Part shown: positions 1-8,967 of the stretch, in pieces
Layout of the letters: every line of letters begins with the position of its first letter
How positions within the stretch are numbered: the first letter of the stretch is position 1
Source: Plebeiibacterium marinum
Lineage (GTDB): Bacteria > Bacteroidota > Bacteroidia > Bacteroidales > Marinilabiliaceae
Length of the DNA: 64,000 nucleotides
Direction of reading: 5' to 3'
Assembly (NCBI RefSeq): GCF_026013615.1
Contig: NZ_JAPDPI010000007.1
Coordinates: forward strand, 1 to 64,000
Made by a program: the position numbers and the translations under genes
The notes under the pieces: generated by a model
Told to the model about the DNA's origin: nothing
Databases searched by the model: none
Seen by the model: only the letters and a program-made list of their open reading frames with translations

Positions 1-3
1 AAG

Positions 4-87
4 TACTCGAGGCGGGACTTGAACCCGCACGTCCTAATGGACACAAGATTTTAAGTCTTGCGTGTCTACCAATTCCACCACTCGAGC
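4..87 (-). tRNA. tRNA-Leu (anticodon UAA)
   Basis: Read on the minus strand this folds as an 84-nt class II tRNA. The acceptor stem pairs GCTCGAG with CTCGAGT, the discriminator is A, the anticodon loop is CTTAAAA with anticodon TAA, there is a long variable arm, and the T-arm carries GGTTCAAGTCC. The long variable arm and A73 fit leucine. No CCA is encoded (CTT follows). It lies 7 bp downstream of tRNA-Gly, so both are probably one transcript. Confidence 0.95.
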
Positions 88-94
88 ATCCTTG

Positions 95-167
<73 letters not shown>

Positions 168-237
168 ATCTTCAATATTTTCAATCACAACATCCATCAA
201 CCTTTGCCGATAAATATCCCTTTTGCGATTGCGGATG

Positions 238-268
238 CAAATATAGAGTATATTTCTTTATTTGCAAA
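238..268 (-). promoter_or_regulatory. Bacteroidota-type promoter of the tRNA-Gly/Leu operon
   Basis: On the minus strand TTTG (268-265) is followed by a 19-bp spacer and TATATTTG (245-238). This is an exact match to the phylum's -33 TTTG / -7 TAnnTTTG consensus. It lies about 70 bp upstream of tRNA-Gly and downstream of mutS. Confidence 0.7.
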
Positions 269-335
269 GTTTTTCTCTCATTTGAATCAAAGTTTTTTCA
301 CACTCTTTATTACTTCCTGATTACCAGTACATAAA

Positions 336-2960
336 TTAGTTTATACCTGCAAATTTCTTTATCTCATTCAGTTTATTCAAGGCCTCCACCGGTGTCAGGT
401 TATTGATATCCGTATTTGCAATTTCATCCCGAATCTGTTTCAAAACCGGATCATCCAATTGGAAAAAGCTCATTTGATACCCTTCCCTGTGCTTACCCAT
501 ATCATTTACAGGTTTAGCCAAACTACCTTTCCGGTTAGCACCTTCCAACTCAGCTAATATTTCATTGGCCCTGTTCACAACACTCTTTGGCATTCCGGCC
601 ATGCGTGCCACATGTATACCAAAACTATGCTCACTACCACCTCTAACCAGCTTTCTTAAGAAAATAACTTTATTATTCACCTCCTTTACAGAAACGTTAT
701 AATTCTTGCACCGGTCAAAAGAACGCTCCATTTCATTTAATTCATGATAGTGGGTTGCAAACAGGGTTTTAGCTTTCGCCCTCCTGTTTTCATGAATATA
801 CTCCACAATACTCCAGGCAATAGAAATACCATCATAAGTACTAGTCCCCCTCCCAAGCTCATCAAACAATATTAAACTTTTAGGGGAGATATTATTAAGG
901 ATACTTGATGCCTCATTCATTTCAACCATAAAGGTAGATTCCCCTGCCGAAATATTATCAGAAGCCCCAACTCTCGTAAATATTTTATCAACGACTCCAA
1001 TCTTTGCAGATGTTGCAGGAACAAAACAACCAATCTGTCCTAAAAGCACTATCAATGCTGTTTGACGTAACAAAGCAGACTTACCCGCCATATTTGGTCC
1101 GGTAATAATGATCACTTGCTGCTTCTCATTATCAAGATAAACATCATTAGGAACATATTCCTCTCCTACCGGCAATTGTTTTTCGATAACAGGATGCCTG
1201 CCATCTTTAATATCAATAATATCATCATCGGTAATAACAGGACGAACATATTTGTTCTGTGCAGCTACTGCTGAAAACGACAACAAACAATCCAATTTAG
1301 CCAACAAACCAGCATCTAACTGTATAGCAGCCAGATATTCGGACAAACTCATTACCAAATCGTTAAAAAGCTGTGTTTCCAGGGATAAAATCTTCTCTTC
1401 AGCCCCAAGAATTTTCGCCTCGTATTCTTTTAATTCTTCTGTGATATATCGCTCAGCATTTACGAGTGTCTGCTTCCTGATCCACTCTTGCGGTACTTTA
1501 TCCTTATGCGTATTCCTGACTTCAATATAATACCCAAAAACATTATTGAAACTTATTTTTAAAGATGGAATCCCTGTCCGCTCAATTTCTCGTTGCACAA
1601 GATTATTAAGATAATCTTTACCAGAAAAAGCAATATTTCTTAGATCATCCAATTCAATACTAACCCCTTCACAGATAACATTCCCTTTATTTATCTGAGC
1701 TGGAGGATCTGAGGCGATCTCATTTTCAATCCTGTCTCTAATTGAAAGGCATGGGTTTAACTGGTCGCCAATACTGCGTAACGTTGAATTATCAGACTTT
1801 TCACAACCATGCTTTATTGGTTCAATAGCTTTGAGTGCATTTTTTATCTGTACAATTTCTCTTGGCGACACCCTACCTACGGCAACCTTTGAAACCAGGC
1901 GCTCCAAATCTCCAACCGGAGTTAAAAAATCAACAAGTTCATCTTTAAGATCAGGATATTTAAAAAAATACTCCACGGCAGACAACCGGTCTTCTATCAA
2001 CTTTACTTCTTTTAAAGGCAAGGCCACCCATCTTTTCAACAGACGACTTCCCATAGGAGAAACTGTTTTATCTATAACTCCGGCCAATGAATTTCCTCCT
2101 TCATTTACCGATCCAAACAATTCCAGATTCCTGATGGTAAATTTATCCAACCACACATATTTGTCTTCTTCAATTCTCGAAAGCCCTGTGATATGCTGAA
2201 TTCTATTATGCTGGGTAATATCCAGATAATGCATTATTGCCCCGGAAGCCACTATTCCATATTTCAGGTTATGCACCCCATATCCTTTTAGCGATTTTGT
2301 TTCAAAGTGCTTCAACAATCTATCATGGGCAGAATCTTCGGTAAACACCCAATCTTCGAGTCCATAAGTATAAAATTTATCGCCAAATTTTTCAACAAAT
2401 TGCTTTCTTTTACTTTTTTCGAAAAGGACTTCCTTAGGCTTAAATCCATTTAGAAGCTTATCAACATACTCAAACCTACCTTCTGCAGTAAGAAACTCTC
2501 CTGTTGAAATGTCCAAAAAAGAAACTCCGGCAACATTTTTATCCAAATGGACAGCAGCAAGAAAGTTATTTTCCTTATGCTCCAACACATTATCACTTAT
2601 TGCAACGCCAGGAGTAACCAATTCAGTAACACCCCTCTTTACAATAGACTTAGTCATTTTAGGGTCTTCAAGCTGATCGCATACAGCTACGCGCTGGCCT
2701 GCCCTAACCAATTTTGGTAAATATGTATCCAATGCATGGTGCGGAAAACCAGCCAATTCCACCGAAGAAGCAGAACCGTTAGCCCTCTTGGTGAGTGTAA
2801 TCCCCAATATTTCAGATGCTTTTATGGCATCATCCGAAAATGTTTCATAAAAATCACCCACCCGGAATAGTAATATCGCATTTGGATGCTTGTCTTTAAT
2901 TTCGTAATACTGCTTCATCAGTGGTGTCTGAACCACTTTTTTTCCTTCTTTTTTCGCCAA
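336..2960 (-). CDS. mutS: DNA mismatch repair protein MutS
   Basis: MutS binds mismatches and small loops in the sliding-clamp ATPase cycle of mismatch repair. The N-terminal mismatch-recognition domain has the Phe-X-Glu reading motif in VGDFYETF (about residue 35). The C-terminal ABC-type ATPase has GPNMAGKS (about residue 620), [10 protein letters not shown] and a FATHYHEL segment. The length (874 aa) is normal for MutS1. The reading frame stays open to a TTG at 3005, but a TATATTTG promoter element lies inside that extension (2992-2999). I therefore prefer the TTG at 2960, giving a start [19 protein letters not shown] that resembles family N-termini. It stands alone, with the tRNA operon downstream on the same strand. 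Function is very secure; the start is an inference. Confidence 0.95.
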   Translation of the reverse strand: MAKKEGKKVVQTPLMKQYYEIKDKHPNAILLFRVGDFYETFSDDAIKASEILGITLTKRANGSASSVELAGFPHHALDTYLPKLVRAGQRVAVCDQLEDPKMTKSIVKRGVTELVTPGVAISDNVLEHKENNFLAAVHLDKNVAGVSFLDISTGEFLTAEGRFEYVDKLLNGFKPKEVLFEKSKRKQFVEKFGDKFYTYGLEDWVFTEDSAHDRLLKHFETKSLKGYGVHNLKYGIVASGAIMHYLDITQHNRIQHITGLSRIEEDKYVWLDKFTIRNLELFGSVNEGGNSLAGVIDKTVSPMGSRLLKRWVALPLKEVKLIEDRLSAVEYFFKYPDLKDELVDFLTPVGDLERLVSKVAVGRVSPREIVQIKNALKAIEPIKHGCEKSDNSTLRSIGDQLNPCLSIRDRIENEIASDPPAQINKGNVICEGVSIELDDLRNIAFSGKDYLNNLVQREIERTGIPSLKISFNNVFGYYIEVRNTHKDKVPQEWIRKQTLVNAERYITEELKEYEAKILGAEEKILSLETQLFNDLVMSLSEYLAAIQLDAGLLAKLDCLLSFSAVAAQNKYVRPVITDDDIIDIKDGRHPVIEKQLPVGEEYVPNDVYLDNEKQQVIIITGPNMAGKSALLRQTALIVLLGQIGCFVPATSAKIGVVDKIFTRVGASDNISAGESTFMVEMNEASSILNNISPKSLILFDELGRGTSTYDGISIAWSIVEYIHENRRAKAKTLFATHYHELNEMERSFDRCKNYNVSVKEVNNKVIFLRKLVRGGSEHSFGIHVARMAGMPKSVVNRANEILAELEGANRKGSLAKPVNDMGKHREGYQMSFFQLDDPVLKQIRDEIANTDINNLTPVEALNKLNEIKKFAGIN

Positions 2961-2991
2961 TGGAGTACTCTTTTTCTTTTCAACAATGCTG

Positions 2992-2999
2992 CAAATATA
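2992..2999 (-). promoter_or_regulatory. -7 element of the mutS promoter
   Basis: TATATTTG on the minus strand matches TAnnTTTG. No clear TTTG lies about 19 bp upstream, so only the -7 half is supported. If used, transcription begins near 2985, about 25 nt before the TTG chosen as the mutS start. Confidence 0.45.
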
Positions 3000-3137
3000 A
3001 GCCAAATTAAACCATTTTTAAAAGCAATATGATACTGTTTGACAAACAATACATACAACATTGGGTATTAGTCTGAAACTTGATTTTTTACAATTTGGTT
3101 CGTAAATTAAATAGTGAATTAATATGGCAAAAACAAT

Positions 3138-3323
3138 ATGAGGTGCTTTTTAAAGAACATCGGTATTTTAATGATCATTGCAGGGGTTGTGCTACTTGTT
3201 TTCTACACCACACAAAACCGAATTAAAAACATTCATTTCATAATCACGACCTGTCTGGAGATTGGCGGTTTGATTATTTATATTACAACCAACAGATTTT
3301 TCAGAAACTCAGACAAATGCTAG
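3138..3323 (+). CDS. small two-helix membrane protein, unknown function
   Basis: This is a 61-residue protein with two hydrophobic helices (about residues 8-24 and 33-50) joined by a short polar loop, followed by a basic tail (TTNRFFRNSDKC). There is no signal peptidase site, so it probably sits in the inner membrane as a hairpin. The ATG is at 3138. Its last 4 bases overlap the end of the convergent comB gene. It lies in an otherwise empty gap between mutS and comB. The layout recalls short conserved Bacteroidota hypotheticals, but no function can be assigned. It could be spurious, although the clean two-helix pattern argues against that. Confidence 0.5.
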   Translation: MRCFLKNIGILMIIAGVVLLVFYTTQNRIKNIHFIITTCLEIGGLIIYITTNRFFRNSDKC

Positions 3324-4045
3324 CCATTCATGTTTTCTAAGACAATACTACCGCCATAGAAAACCGGCACTATTTCAAACACACTGGATCGGAAACAATA
3401 ATCAAGGTCGCTGTCATAACCCAATCCGGCCAACCTACTATAATGCTCCCCTTGCGCTGCAATTTTATGAAGATCGCCTTTTGCTGTATGATATAACAGC
3501 GACATAGCCACAGAAACATCTGTCAATCGGGCATCATAAGCCTCCTTTAAATCCATAGCCAACTTCCCTGCACACAATGCATCTTCCATTGTAAATTCAT
3601 CATAAGAACCAGAGCCCACCAAAACAACCTCCTCTTCTCCTTCCAAAGCCTTAACAATTGCAACATCATTTACAAATGCCCCTATTATTACCTTCGACGC
3701 CCCTTTTGAGTTTAAAATGGCCCTGGTTCCATTTGTTGTTGTCATGACCAAAGTTTTATCACAAATAACTTCAGGAACATAGGAAAAAGGAGAGTTCCCA
3801 TAATCGAATCCCTCAATAGGAACCGCATCCCTTTCTCCCCCTAAAACAACATTTTCTTCACCTAACTCTTTTTTTATATTAAAGGCCTCTTCGGGGTGCA
3901 TAACCGGGATAACACTTTTTGCCCCATTAGCCAAAGCAGTAACCATAACAGAAGTTGCTCTTAAAACATCTATCACAACCACTGTCTTGTTTGCAACTCT
4001 ATCAGGAAAAATTTCCCTGGCAGATAATATTATATCAACATTCAT
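3320..4045 (-). CDS. comB: 2-phosphosulfolactate phosphatase (ComB family)
   Basis: ComB-family Mg2+-dependent phosphatases remove phosphate from 2-phosphosulfolactate; in methanogens this serves coenzyme M synthesis. The 241-residue sequence has the family blocks VVIDVLRATS (about 22-31), LGGERDAVPIEGFDYGNSP and TTTNGTRAI, and is full length. Bacteroidota lack coenzyme M, so the physiological substrate is uncertain; sulfolactate or a related sulfonate is plausible (inference). Its ATG overlaps the end of the upstream MATE gene by 11 bases, so they are translationally coupled in one minus-strand operon. Confidence 0.85.
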   Translation of the reverse strand: MNVDIILSAREIFPDRVANKTVVVIDVLRATSVMVTALANGAKSVIPVMHPEEAFNIKKELGEENVVLGGERDAVPIEGFDYGNSPFSYVPEVICDKTLVMTTTNGTRAILNSKGASKVIIGAFVNDVAIVKALEGEEEVVLVGSGSYDEFTMEDALCAGKLAMDLKEAYDARLTDVSVAMSLLYHTAKGDLHKIAAQGEHYSRLAGLGYDSDLDYCFRSSVFEIVPVFYGGSIVLENMNG

Positions 4046-5405
4046 ACTTATTAAATTTTTGATATAGCTTACGGTACCTTATTTGCAATAAAAAACTAGC
4101 TACAAACAAACCTATAAGATAACCTATCCATATCCCAACTGCATTCATTTCAAACACAAATGCGCAAAGATAACTTATTGGAAGGGCAATTAAAATCCAT
4201 GTAACAAATGCAATCACAGATGGAGCATTCACATCCTGCAATCCCCTTAAAATCCCCAACCAGGTCACTTGCAAACCATCAAACAGCTGAAATACACCAG
4301 CCACAACCATTAACTGAGCAGCGATAGAAACCACATTCACATCATTTATAAATAACCGGGGAAGTTCATTACGCAATAAAACAAACATCACTCCATTAAA
4401 TGCCATAAAAATAATTACCTTATGGATAATGGCATATGCTGAATATTTTAAATTATGAAAATCATTTGCACCAAAATAATTGCTCACCTTGATGGTAGCT
4501 GCCGAAGACAACCCAACAGACATCATATATGTTAAACTAGCCAAGGATAACACAATTTGATGGGCCGCTAAAGAATCCTTATCAATCCAACCCATCATAA
4601 GGGTACCCATACTGAATGCAAACACTTCAATAACCATTTGTCCACCGATTGGAAAACCGACTTTAATCACCTCAAGTACTTTTGTCCACTGAATCCTTGT
4701 TCCTATACAATCCCGCTTATACTTATTAAAAAATGGCAGATATACAAACGCAGCAACAAATAAAACTCCCATAACAATACGAGAAACCAGAGTTGCATAC
4801 CCTGCACCATCTAGTCCCCATGAAGGAAACCCAAGCTTACCAAAAATAAAAATGTAATTAAGAACAATATTCAGCACATTGGCCACGAGTGTAATTACCA
4901 TGGCTATCCTTGTATTGGTAATCCCTTCTGCAAACTGCTTAAAAACCAAAAATATCACGTAAGGAAATACAGATAAAACAAGAATATAATAATAAGGCCT
5001 GGCCAACGACACCACCTCTTCTGCCTGCCCCATATATTTTGTCAGCAATCCAACAAGAAACATCAGGAACATCAACCCAACGGCAAACAACACATTGGCA
5101 ACCAATCCTTGCTTTAACCATTGAGCGCTCAACTCCCTGTTACCTGCACCAAAAGCTTTGCCTACCAACGGTGTTAAACCATAAGCAACTCCAATAGACA
5201 GCACCAGCCCAAGAATAAAAATACCGTTTGCAAACGAAACCGCAGCCAGCTCTGTTGCCCCAAGCCGACCAACCATAACCGTATCAGCCAACCCTACAAC
5301 CATTTGCCCTCCCTGCGAAAAAACAACAGGCAGAGCCAACTTTATATTAGGAATATAATGAGGGCGATAATTGCTATAATACGATTTTAAGAAAAACCTT
5401 TTCAT
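4035..5405 (-). CDS. MATE family multidrug/cation efflux transporter
   Basis: This is a 456-residue inner-membrane antiporter with about 12 hydrophobic segments. It has the MATE N-lobe features LALPVVFSQGGQMVVGLADTVMVGRLG (shown in part: ADTVMVGRLG, about residues 40-49) and the matching C-lobe segment GFPIGGQMVIEVFAFSMGTLMMG (GGQMVIE). NorM-type members export drugs or metabolites in exchange for Na+ or H+. The ATG at 5405 gives a normal N-terminus ahead of the first helix. It is between trmN6 (8 bp upstream) and comB (overlapping), so it is part of a co-directional run. Substrate unknown. Confidence 0.88.
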   Translation of the reverse strand: MKRFFLKSYYSNYRPHYIPNIKLALPVVFSQGGQMVVGLADTVMVGRLGATELAAVSFANGIFILGLVLSIGVAYGLTPLVGKAFGAGNRELSAQWLKQGLVANVLFAVGLMFLMFLVGLLTKYMGQAEEVVSLARPYYYILVLSVFPYVIFLVFKQFAEGITNTRIAMVITLVANVLNIVLNYIFIFGKLGFPSWGLDGAGYATLVSRIVMGVLFVAAFVYLPFFNKYKRDCIGTRIQWTKVLEVIKVGFPIGGQMVIEVFAFSMGTLMMGWIDKDSLAAHQIVLSLASLTYMMSVGLSSAATIKVSNYFGANDFHNLKYSAYAIIHKVIIFMAFNGVMFVLLRNELPRLFINDVNVVSIAAQLMVVAGVFQLFDGLQVTWLGILRGLQDVNAPSVIAFVTWILIALPISYLCAFVFEMNAVGIWIGYLIGLFVASFLLQIRYRKLYQKFNKYEC

Positions 5406-5413
5406 AAAACACT

Positions 5414-6133
5414 TTAAAACTTCAGGTAAAAATCCTTTGTAAGTTCTTTATACTCGTCAGAATATCCATGACGCCCAAATTCTTCTACAACCATTACCTT
5501 TTCATCTACATCACTGATTTTTTCAAAGCCATACTCCATCAAAACCCTTTTAGCTTGCTTCTGGGGAGTAGGTTTAACCTTCAGCACCTTCTGTAAATAC
5601 AGCAAATTTTCATTCGCATATTTCTCAAAATCGCCGAAAGCATCAAAAGGCAACACTACTGCAAACCTGCCTTTATCGCTCAACAGACTTACCACCCCCT
5701 TTATCAACTCCATATATGTAAGCGTTTCGGTATGACGTGCCATACTCTTTTGCTCACAAACATTTTTTAATGAATTATTAAAAAAAGGAGGATTAGAAAC
5801 AATAAGGTCATATTTCTTTGAAGCTACAACTGAAAAATGCTGAAGACAGTCATTTATGGCAACAATCCGATGGTTCCATGGTGAATTTTCTATATTGATT
5901 CCAGCCTGAACAAAAGCCATATTATCAATTTCCAGGGCATCAATATTGGCATATTGATTTTTTTGAGCACACATCAATGCAATCAACCCGGTTCCTGTTC
6001 CAACATCCAATATTACCCTGGCATTATTACAATTAACCCAGGCACCAAGCAAAACACCATCTGTACCAACCTTCATGGCAGCCATATTCTGCTCTATGGT
6101 AAAGTGTTTAAATTTAAAATATGAATTCGCCAT
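5414..6133 (-). CDS. trmN6: tRNA1(Val) (adenine37-N6)-methyltransferase
   Basis: This is a 239-residue Rossmann-fold methyltransferase that uses SAM to methylate A37 next to the anticodon of tRNA-Val (YfiC/TrmN6 family). The SAM-binding motif is ILDVGTGTGLIAL (about 41-53) and the N6-adenine methyltransferase catalytic motif is NPPF in SNPPFFNN (about 115). The opening FKFKHFTIEQN..MKVGTDGVLLGAW is family-typical. The start is 2 bases after the stop of the TIGR02757 gene, which indicates one operon. Confidence 0.87.
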   Translation of the reverse strand: MANSYFKFKHFTIEQNMAAMKVGTDGVLLGAWVNCNNARVILDVGTGTGLIALMCAQKNQYANIDALEIDNMAFVQAGINIENSPWNHRIVAINDCLQHFSVVASKKYDLIVSNPPFFNNSLKNVCEQKSMARHTETLTYMELIKGVVSLLSDKGRFAVVLPFDAFGDFEKYANENLLYLQKVLKVKPTPQKQAKRVLMEYGFEKISDVDEKVMVVEEFGRHGYSDEYKELTKDFYLKF

Positions 6134-6135
6134 AA

Positions 6136-6897
6136 CTAAAACTTCTCAAAAACTCCAAGTCCAAACAATGCAAAATCATATTTAACAGGATCCTCCGGGT
6201 CATATTGTTTTAAAACAGAAGTTATTTCTTCTACGGTAACCCAGTCATTTTGCTTTCTCCCTATTAAACCAAGCTTACGTCCTACATTACCTGTATGCAC
6301 ATCCAGCGGCAACATTAAATCAGCCATATCGATCTGATTCCAAATACCAAAATCCACTCCACTATTATCTTTCCTAACCATCCATCTGAGAAACATATTC
6401 AGCCTTTTGGCAGATGATTTTTTATCAACATTGGCAATATGTTTGCCCGATCGGCCAATCTCTCCTACCGAAACAAACACCTCTCTAAAATATTTTAAAC
6501 ACCCCTTTATACCCCCTGATATTTTATAACCATCAGCAAACACTTTTTCTAATCCACCATGATTATCGTATATGTTTTTTAGGGAATTGAAAAAATAGGA
6601 AAGATCTTCACCATTAAATGTTCTATAAACTGCTTTGTTCCCGAGATCCGGAAATTCACCTTCCTTTATAAAAAGAAAAGGCTCATAATCCATCCATTGC
6701 ATAATTTTGGAAACACTTTTTATTATAGCTTTCCTTTGTCCCCATGCTAATGTTGCAGCTATAAAACCTGCTATCTCAATATCTTCTTTGCAAGTGAATT
6801 GTTTTGGGATAGAAATTGGATCTGACTCTATAAATAAGGGATTATTATACTGAATCACTTTTTCATCAAGAAATGCCTTTATTTCCTTACTGTTCAT
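6136..6897 (-). CDS. TIGR02757 (DUF2400) family protein
   Basis: This is a 253-residue soluble protein matching the conserved bacterial TIGR02757/DUF2400 family. Recognisable blocks are AATLAWGQRK (about 49-58), FLRWMVRKD, GIWNQIDMADLMLPLDVHTG (within 183-203) and YDFALFGLG near the C-terminus. The helix-rich pattern with VHTGNVGRKLGL recalls helix-hairpin-helix DNA glycosylases, so a nucleic-acid role is possible but unproven. It starts 10 bases after the LolD-like ATPase gene and ends 2 bases before trmN6. Confidence 0.8.
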   Translation of the reverse strand: MNSKEIKAFLDEKVIQYNNPLFIESDPISIPKQFTCKEDIEIAGFIAATLAWGQRKAIIKSVSKIMQWMDYEPFLFIKEGEFPDLGNKAVYRTFNGEDLSYFFNSLKNIYDNHGGLEKVFADGYKISGGIKGCLKYFREVFVSVGEIGRSGKHIANVDKKSSAKRLNMFLRWMVRKDNSGVDFGIWNQIDMADLMLPLDVHTGNVGRKLGLIGRKQNDWVTVEEITSVLKQYDPEDPVKYDFALFGLGVFEKF

Positions 6898-6907
6898 CCT
6901 TGATATT

Positions 6908-7558
6908 TTACATTACAATCCCGTCTTTCATTCTTATTTCCCGATCGCTCAAGTGAGCAAGATGAAGGTCGTGGGTAACAATAACAAATGTTTGTTTGAA
7001 CTCATCCCGTAAACTAAAAAACAACTTATGCAGCTCTTCCTGATTTTTTGAGTCAAGCGATCCGGTTGGTTCATCAGCAAATACAACAACCGGGTCATTA
7101 ATTAATGCCCTGGCAATAGCCACCCTTTGCTTTTCGCCTCCACTTAATTCTGCTGGTTTATGATGCTCCCGATCCTTTAATTTTAGAAACGATAAAATTT
7201 CTTTAGCCCTTATTTCACTTTTTGATTTATTTTTTCCGGCTATTAGAGCAGGTAGAATAATATTCTCTATGGCATTAAATTCGGGCAACAATTGATGAAA
7301 CTGAAACACAAAACCGATATTCTCGTTACGGAAACGGGCTAATTCCTTTTCCTTCAGATTCTGAATTTCTGTATTGTTAATTGTAATACTCCCCGAATTT
7401 GGTTTATCAAGTGTACCCAATATCTGTAACAAGGTGGTCTTCCCTGCTCCACTTGGTCCGACTATGGACACAACTTCTCCTTGTGCTATATTTAGGTCAA
7501 CTCCTTTGAGAACTTCAAGTTCTCCAAATTGCTTTTTTATGCCCGTAGCTGAAATCAT
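6908..7558 (-). CDS. ABC transporter ATP-binding protein, LolD/MacB-type
   Basis: This is a 216-residue ATPase with canonical motifs: Walker A GPSGAGKT (34-41), Q-loop GFVFQ (82-86), signature LSGGEKQR (138-145), Walker B VVVFADEP and H-loop VTHD. It belongs to the LolD/FtsE/MacB type that powers lipoprotein release or FtsX-like permeases. No permease is adjacent; the partner must be elsewhere. The frame extends upstream to 7612 but would overlap the preceding exchanger gene; the ATG at 7558 ([12 protein letters not shown]) is the natural start. Lipoprotein sorting is a reasonable but unproven role. Confidence 0.85.
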   Translation of the reverse strand: MISATGIKKQFGELEVLKGVDLNIAQGEVVSIVGPSGAGKTTLLQILGTLDKPNSGSITINNTEIQNLKEKELARFRNENIGFVFQFHQLLPEFNAIENIILPALIAGKNKSKSEIRAKEILSFLKLKDREHHKPAELSGGEKQRVAIARALINDPVVVFADEPTGSLDSKNQEELHKLFFSLRDEFKQTFVIVTHDLHLAHLSDREIRMKDGIVM

Positions 7559-7565
7559 TATACTT

Positions 7566-8507
7566 TTACTTAGTGAACAACAATACCATGTACAAAAGAT
7601 AGGCAGAAACAAAGATAGCTCCTTTAAACCTATTTATATGCCCATGTTTAATAGGCAACATGGCCAACACCAACAAGACACTAATACCCATCATCCAAAT
7701 CATATCCACCGAAACCATAAAGCTGGAAATATTAATGGTTTTCAACGCCGATGTTACACCCAAAATACCTAAAAGATTAAATATATTTGAGCCAATAATA
7801 TTTCCGATAGAAATATCCGTTTCCTTTTTTATTGCAGCCATAACTGAAGTTGCCAACTCAGGAACACTGGTTCCAAATGCAACAACCGAGATGCCGATAA
7901 CACGTTCACTCACATTAAAACCCTTGGCAACAATAACCGCCCCCCGCACCAGGAGTTCAGAACCCAAATACAGTCCTACTGCAGCCAAAACCAACAACCC
8001 AATAGCAAGCCTGAACTTCATGGAAGGCTTCTCAATAACCTCACCTGACTTACCCATTTGCTTTCGTGAATGATATACTGAAAACACTAAATACAATACC
8101 AAAAAGGTTAGAAAAATAACCCCCTCATGAAACTGCAATTGATAGTTCAACGAAAAAACATAAAACAAGATGGAGGCCATCATCATGATACTCCAATCAA
8201 ATAAAATAGATTTCTTTTTTACCGTAATAGGCAATATTACAGAAACAGTTCCAAGCACCAGGGCTATGTTAGCAATGTTAGAACCTACCACATTCCCAAC
8301 TGAAATATCCGGCACCCCATCAAACACAGCCTTTAAGCTCACTATTAACTCAGGGGCCGAAGTGCCAAAAGCCACAACAGTTATACCCACAACCAAAGTT
8401 GATATCTTAAGGTATCTGGCTATTTGAACACTGGATTTAACCAACCAGTCACCACTAAAAAAAAGCAGGACAAAACCTGCAATTAACATCAAAAATCCCA
8501 TACACAA
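7566..8507 (-). CDS. calcium/sodium antiporter (CaCA family, YrbG-like)
   Basis: This is a 313-residue inner-membrane exchanger with about 10 hydrophobic segments and two inverted alpha-repeats. Each repeat carries the ion-binding signature: [15 protein letters not shown] (about 45-59) and [15 protein letters not shown] (about 208-222), with [16 protein letters not shown] and [16 protein letters not shown] following (each shown by its GSN core). The acidic residues in the two GTS.PE motifs bind cation. It probably exchanges Ca2+ for Na+ across the inner membrane. It ends 7 bases before the LolD-like ATPase start. Confidence 0.88.
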   Translation of the reverse strand: MCMGFLMLIAGFVLLFFSGDWLVKSSVQIARYLKISTLVVGITVVAFGTSAPELIVSLKAVFDGVPDISVGNVVGSNIANIALVLGTVSVILPITVKKKSILFDWSIMMMASILFYVFSLNYQLQFHEGVIFLTFLVLYLVFSVYHSRKQMGKSGEVIEKPSMKFRLAIGLLVLAAVGLYLGSELLVRGAVIVAKGFNVSERVIGISVVAFGTSVPELATSVMAAIKKETDISIGNIIGSNIFNLLGILGVTSALKTINISSFMVSVDMIWMMGISVLLVLAMLPIKHGHINRFKGAIFVSAYLLYMVLLFTK

Positions 8508-8555
8508 GTATCTGGTATTTATATTTACTTCTGTTTATCTCAATCGAAACCTACT

Positions 8556-8870
8556 TTACTTTTCCTTTAAGGCATCAAAGTCATCCTCTTTGCCTTTCCC
8601 ATTTCTTTCAGAATCTTCCTCCAGACTACTGTCAATATCCCTAACATGTTCCTCAATTTCTCTCTGACTATCACGCAGATCCTGGGCAAAATCCTCTGTT
8701 CCTTCTCTGAATTCCCTCTTTATATCATCCGTAGCCCTTTTAAATTCATTCATTCCCTTTCCGAGCATTCGGGCAAAATCAGGTATTTTATTTGCCCCAA
8801 AAAGCAATAATACAGCAAGGAACACCAAAATGATTTCTCCACCACCAAATGATAAAAATGAAAAACACAT
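8556..8870 (-). CDS. tatA: twin-arginine translocase TatA/TatB-like subunit
   Basis: This is a 104-residue single-span protein of the Tat system, which exports folded proteins. A short N-terminal helix (GGGEIILVFLAVLLLFG, residues 8-24) is followed by the conserved hinge and amphipathic helix (KIPDFARMLGKGMNEFKRA), then a highly charged, Glu/Asp/Lys-rich tail. The frame extends to 8912, but that stretch overlaps a promoter element; the ATG at 8870 gives the typical start MCFSFLSFGGGEI. The GKGMNEFKRA segment fits TatA. TatC is not in the window. It follows secDF directly, after a terminator and its own promoter. Confidence 0.87.
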   Translation of the reverse strand: MCFSFLSFGGGEIILVFLAVLLLFGANKIPDFARMLGKGMNEFKRATDDIKREFREGTEDFAQDLRDSQREIEEHVRDIDSSLEEDSERNGKGKEDDFDALKEK

Positions 8871-8894
8871 ATCTTTAATTTTTTCAAACAGATT

Positions 8895-8902
8895 CAAAGA
8901 TA
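8895..8902 (-). promoter_or_regulatory. -7 element upstream of tatA
   Basis: TATCTTTG on the minus strand matches TAnnTTTG and lies 24 bp upstream of the chosen tatA ATG, just past the secDF terminator. No good -33 TTTG is seen, because the corresponding bases belong to the terminator stem. Confidence 0.45.
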
Positions 8903-8911
8903 ATAAAAACA

Positions 8912-8947
8912 AAACACCCTTTAAACATAAAGGTTTAAAGGGTGTTT
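8912..8947 (-). terminator. intrinsic terminator of secDF
   Basis: A perfect 15-bp inverted repeat (AAACACCCTTTAAAC / GTTTAAAGGGTGTTT) with a 6-base loop lies 20 bases after the secDF stop. On the minus strand it is followed by TTTTGTTTTTATT. The stem is long and the U-tract clear. Confidence 0.85.
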
Positions 8948-8967
8948 AAATATCTTGTAACTAAAAA

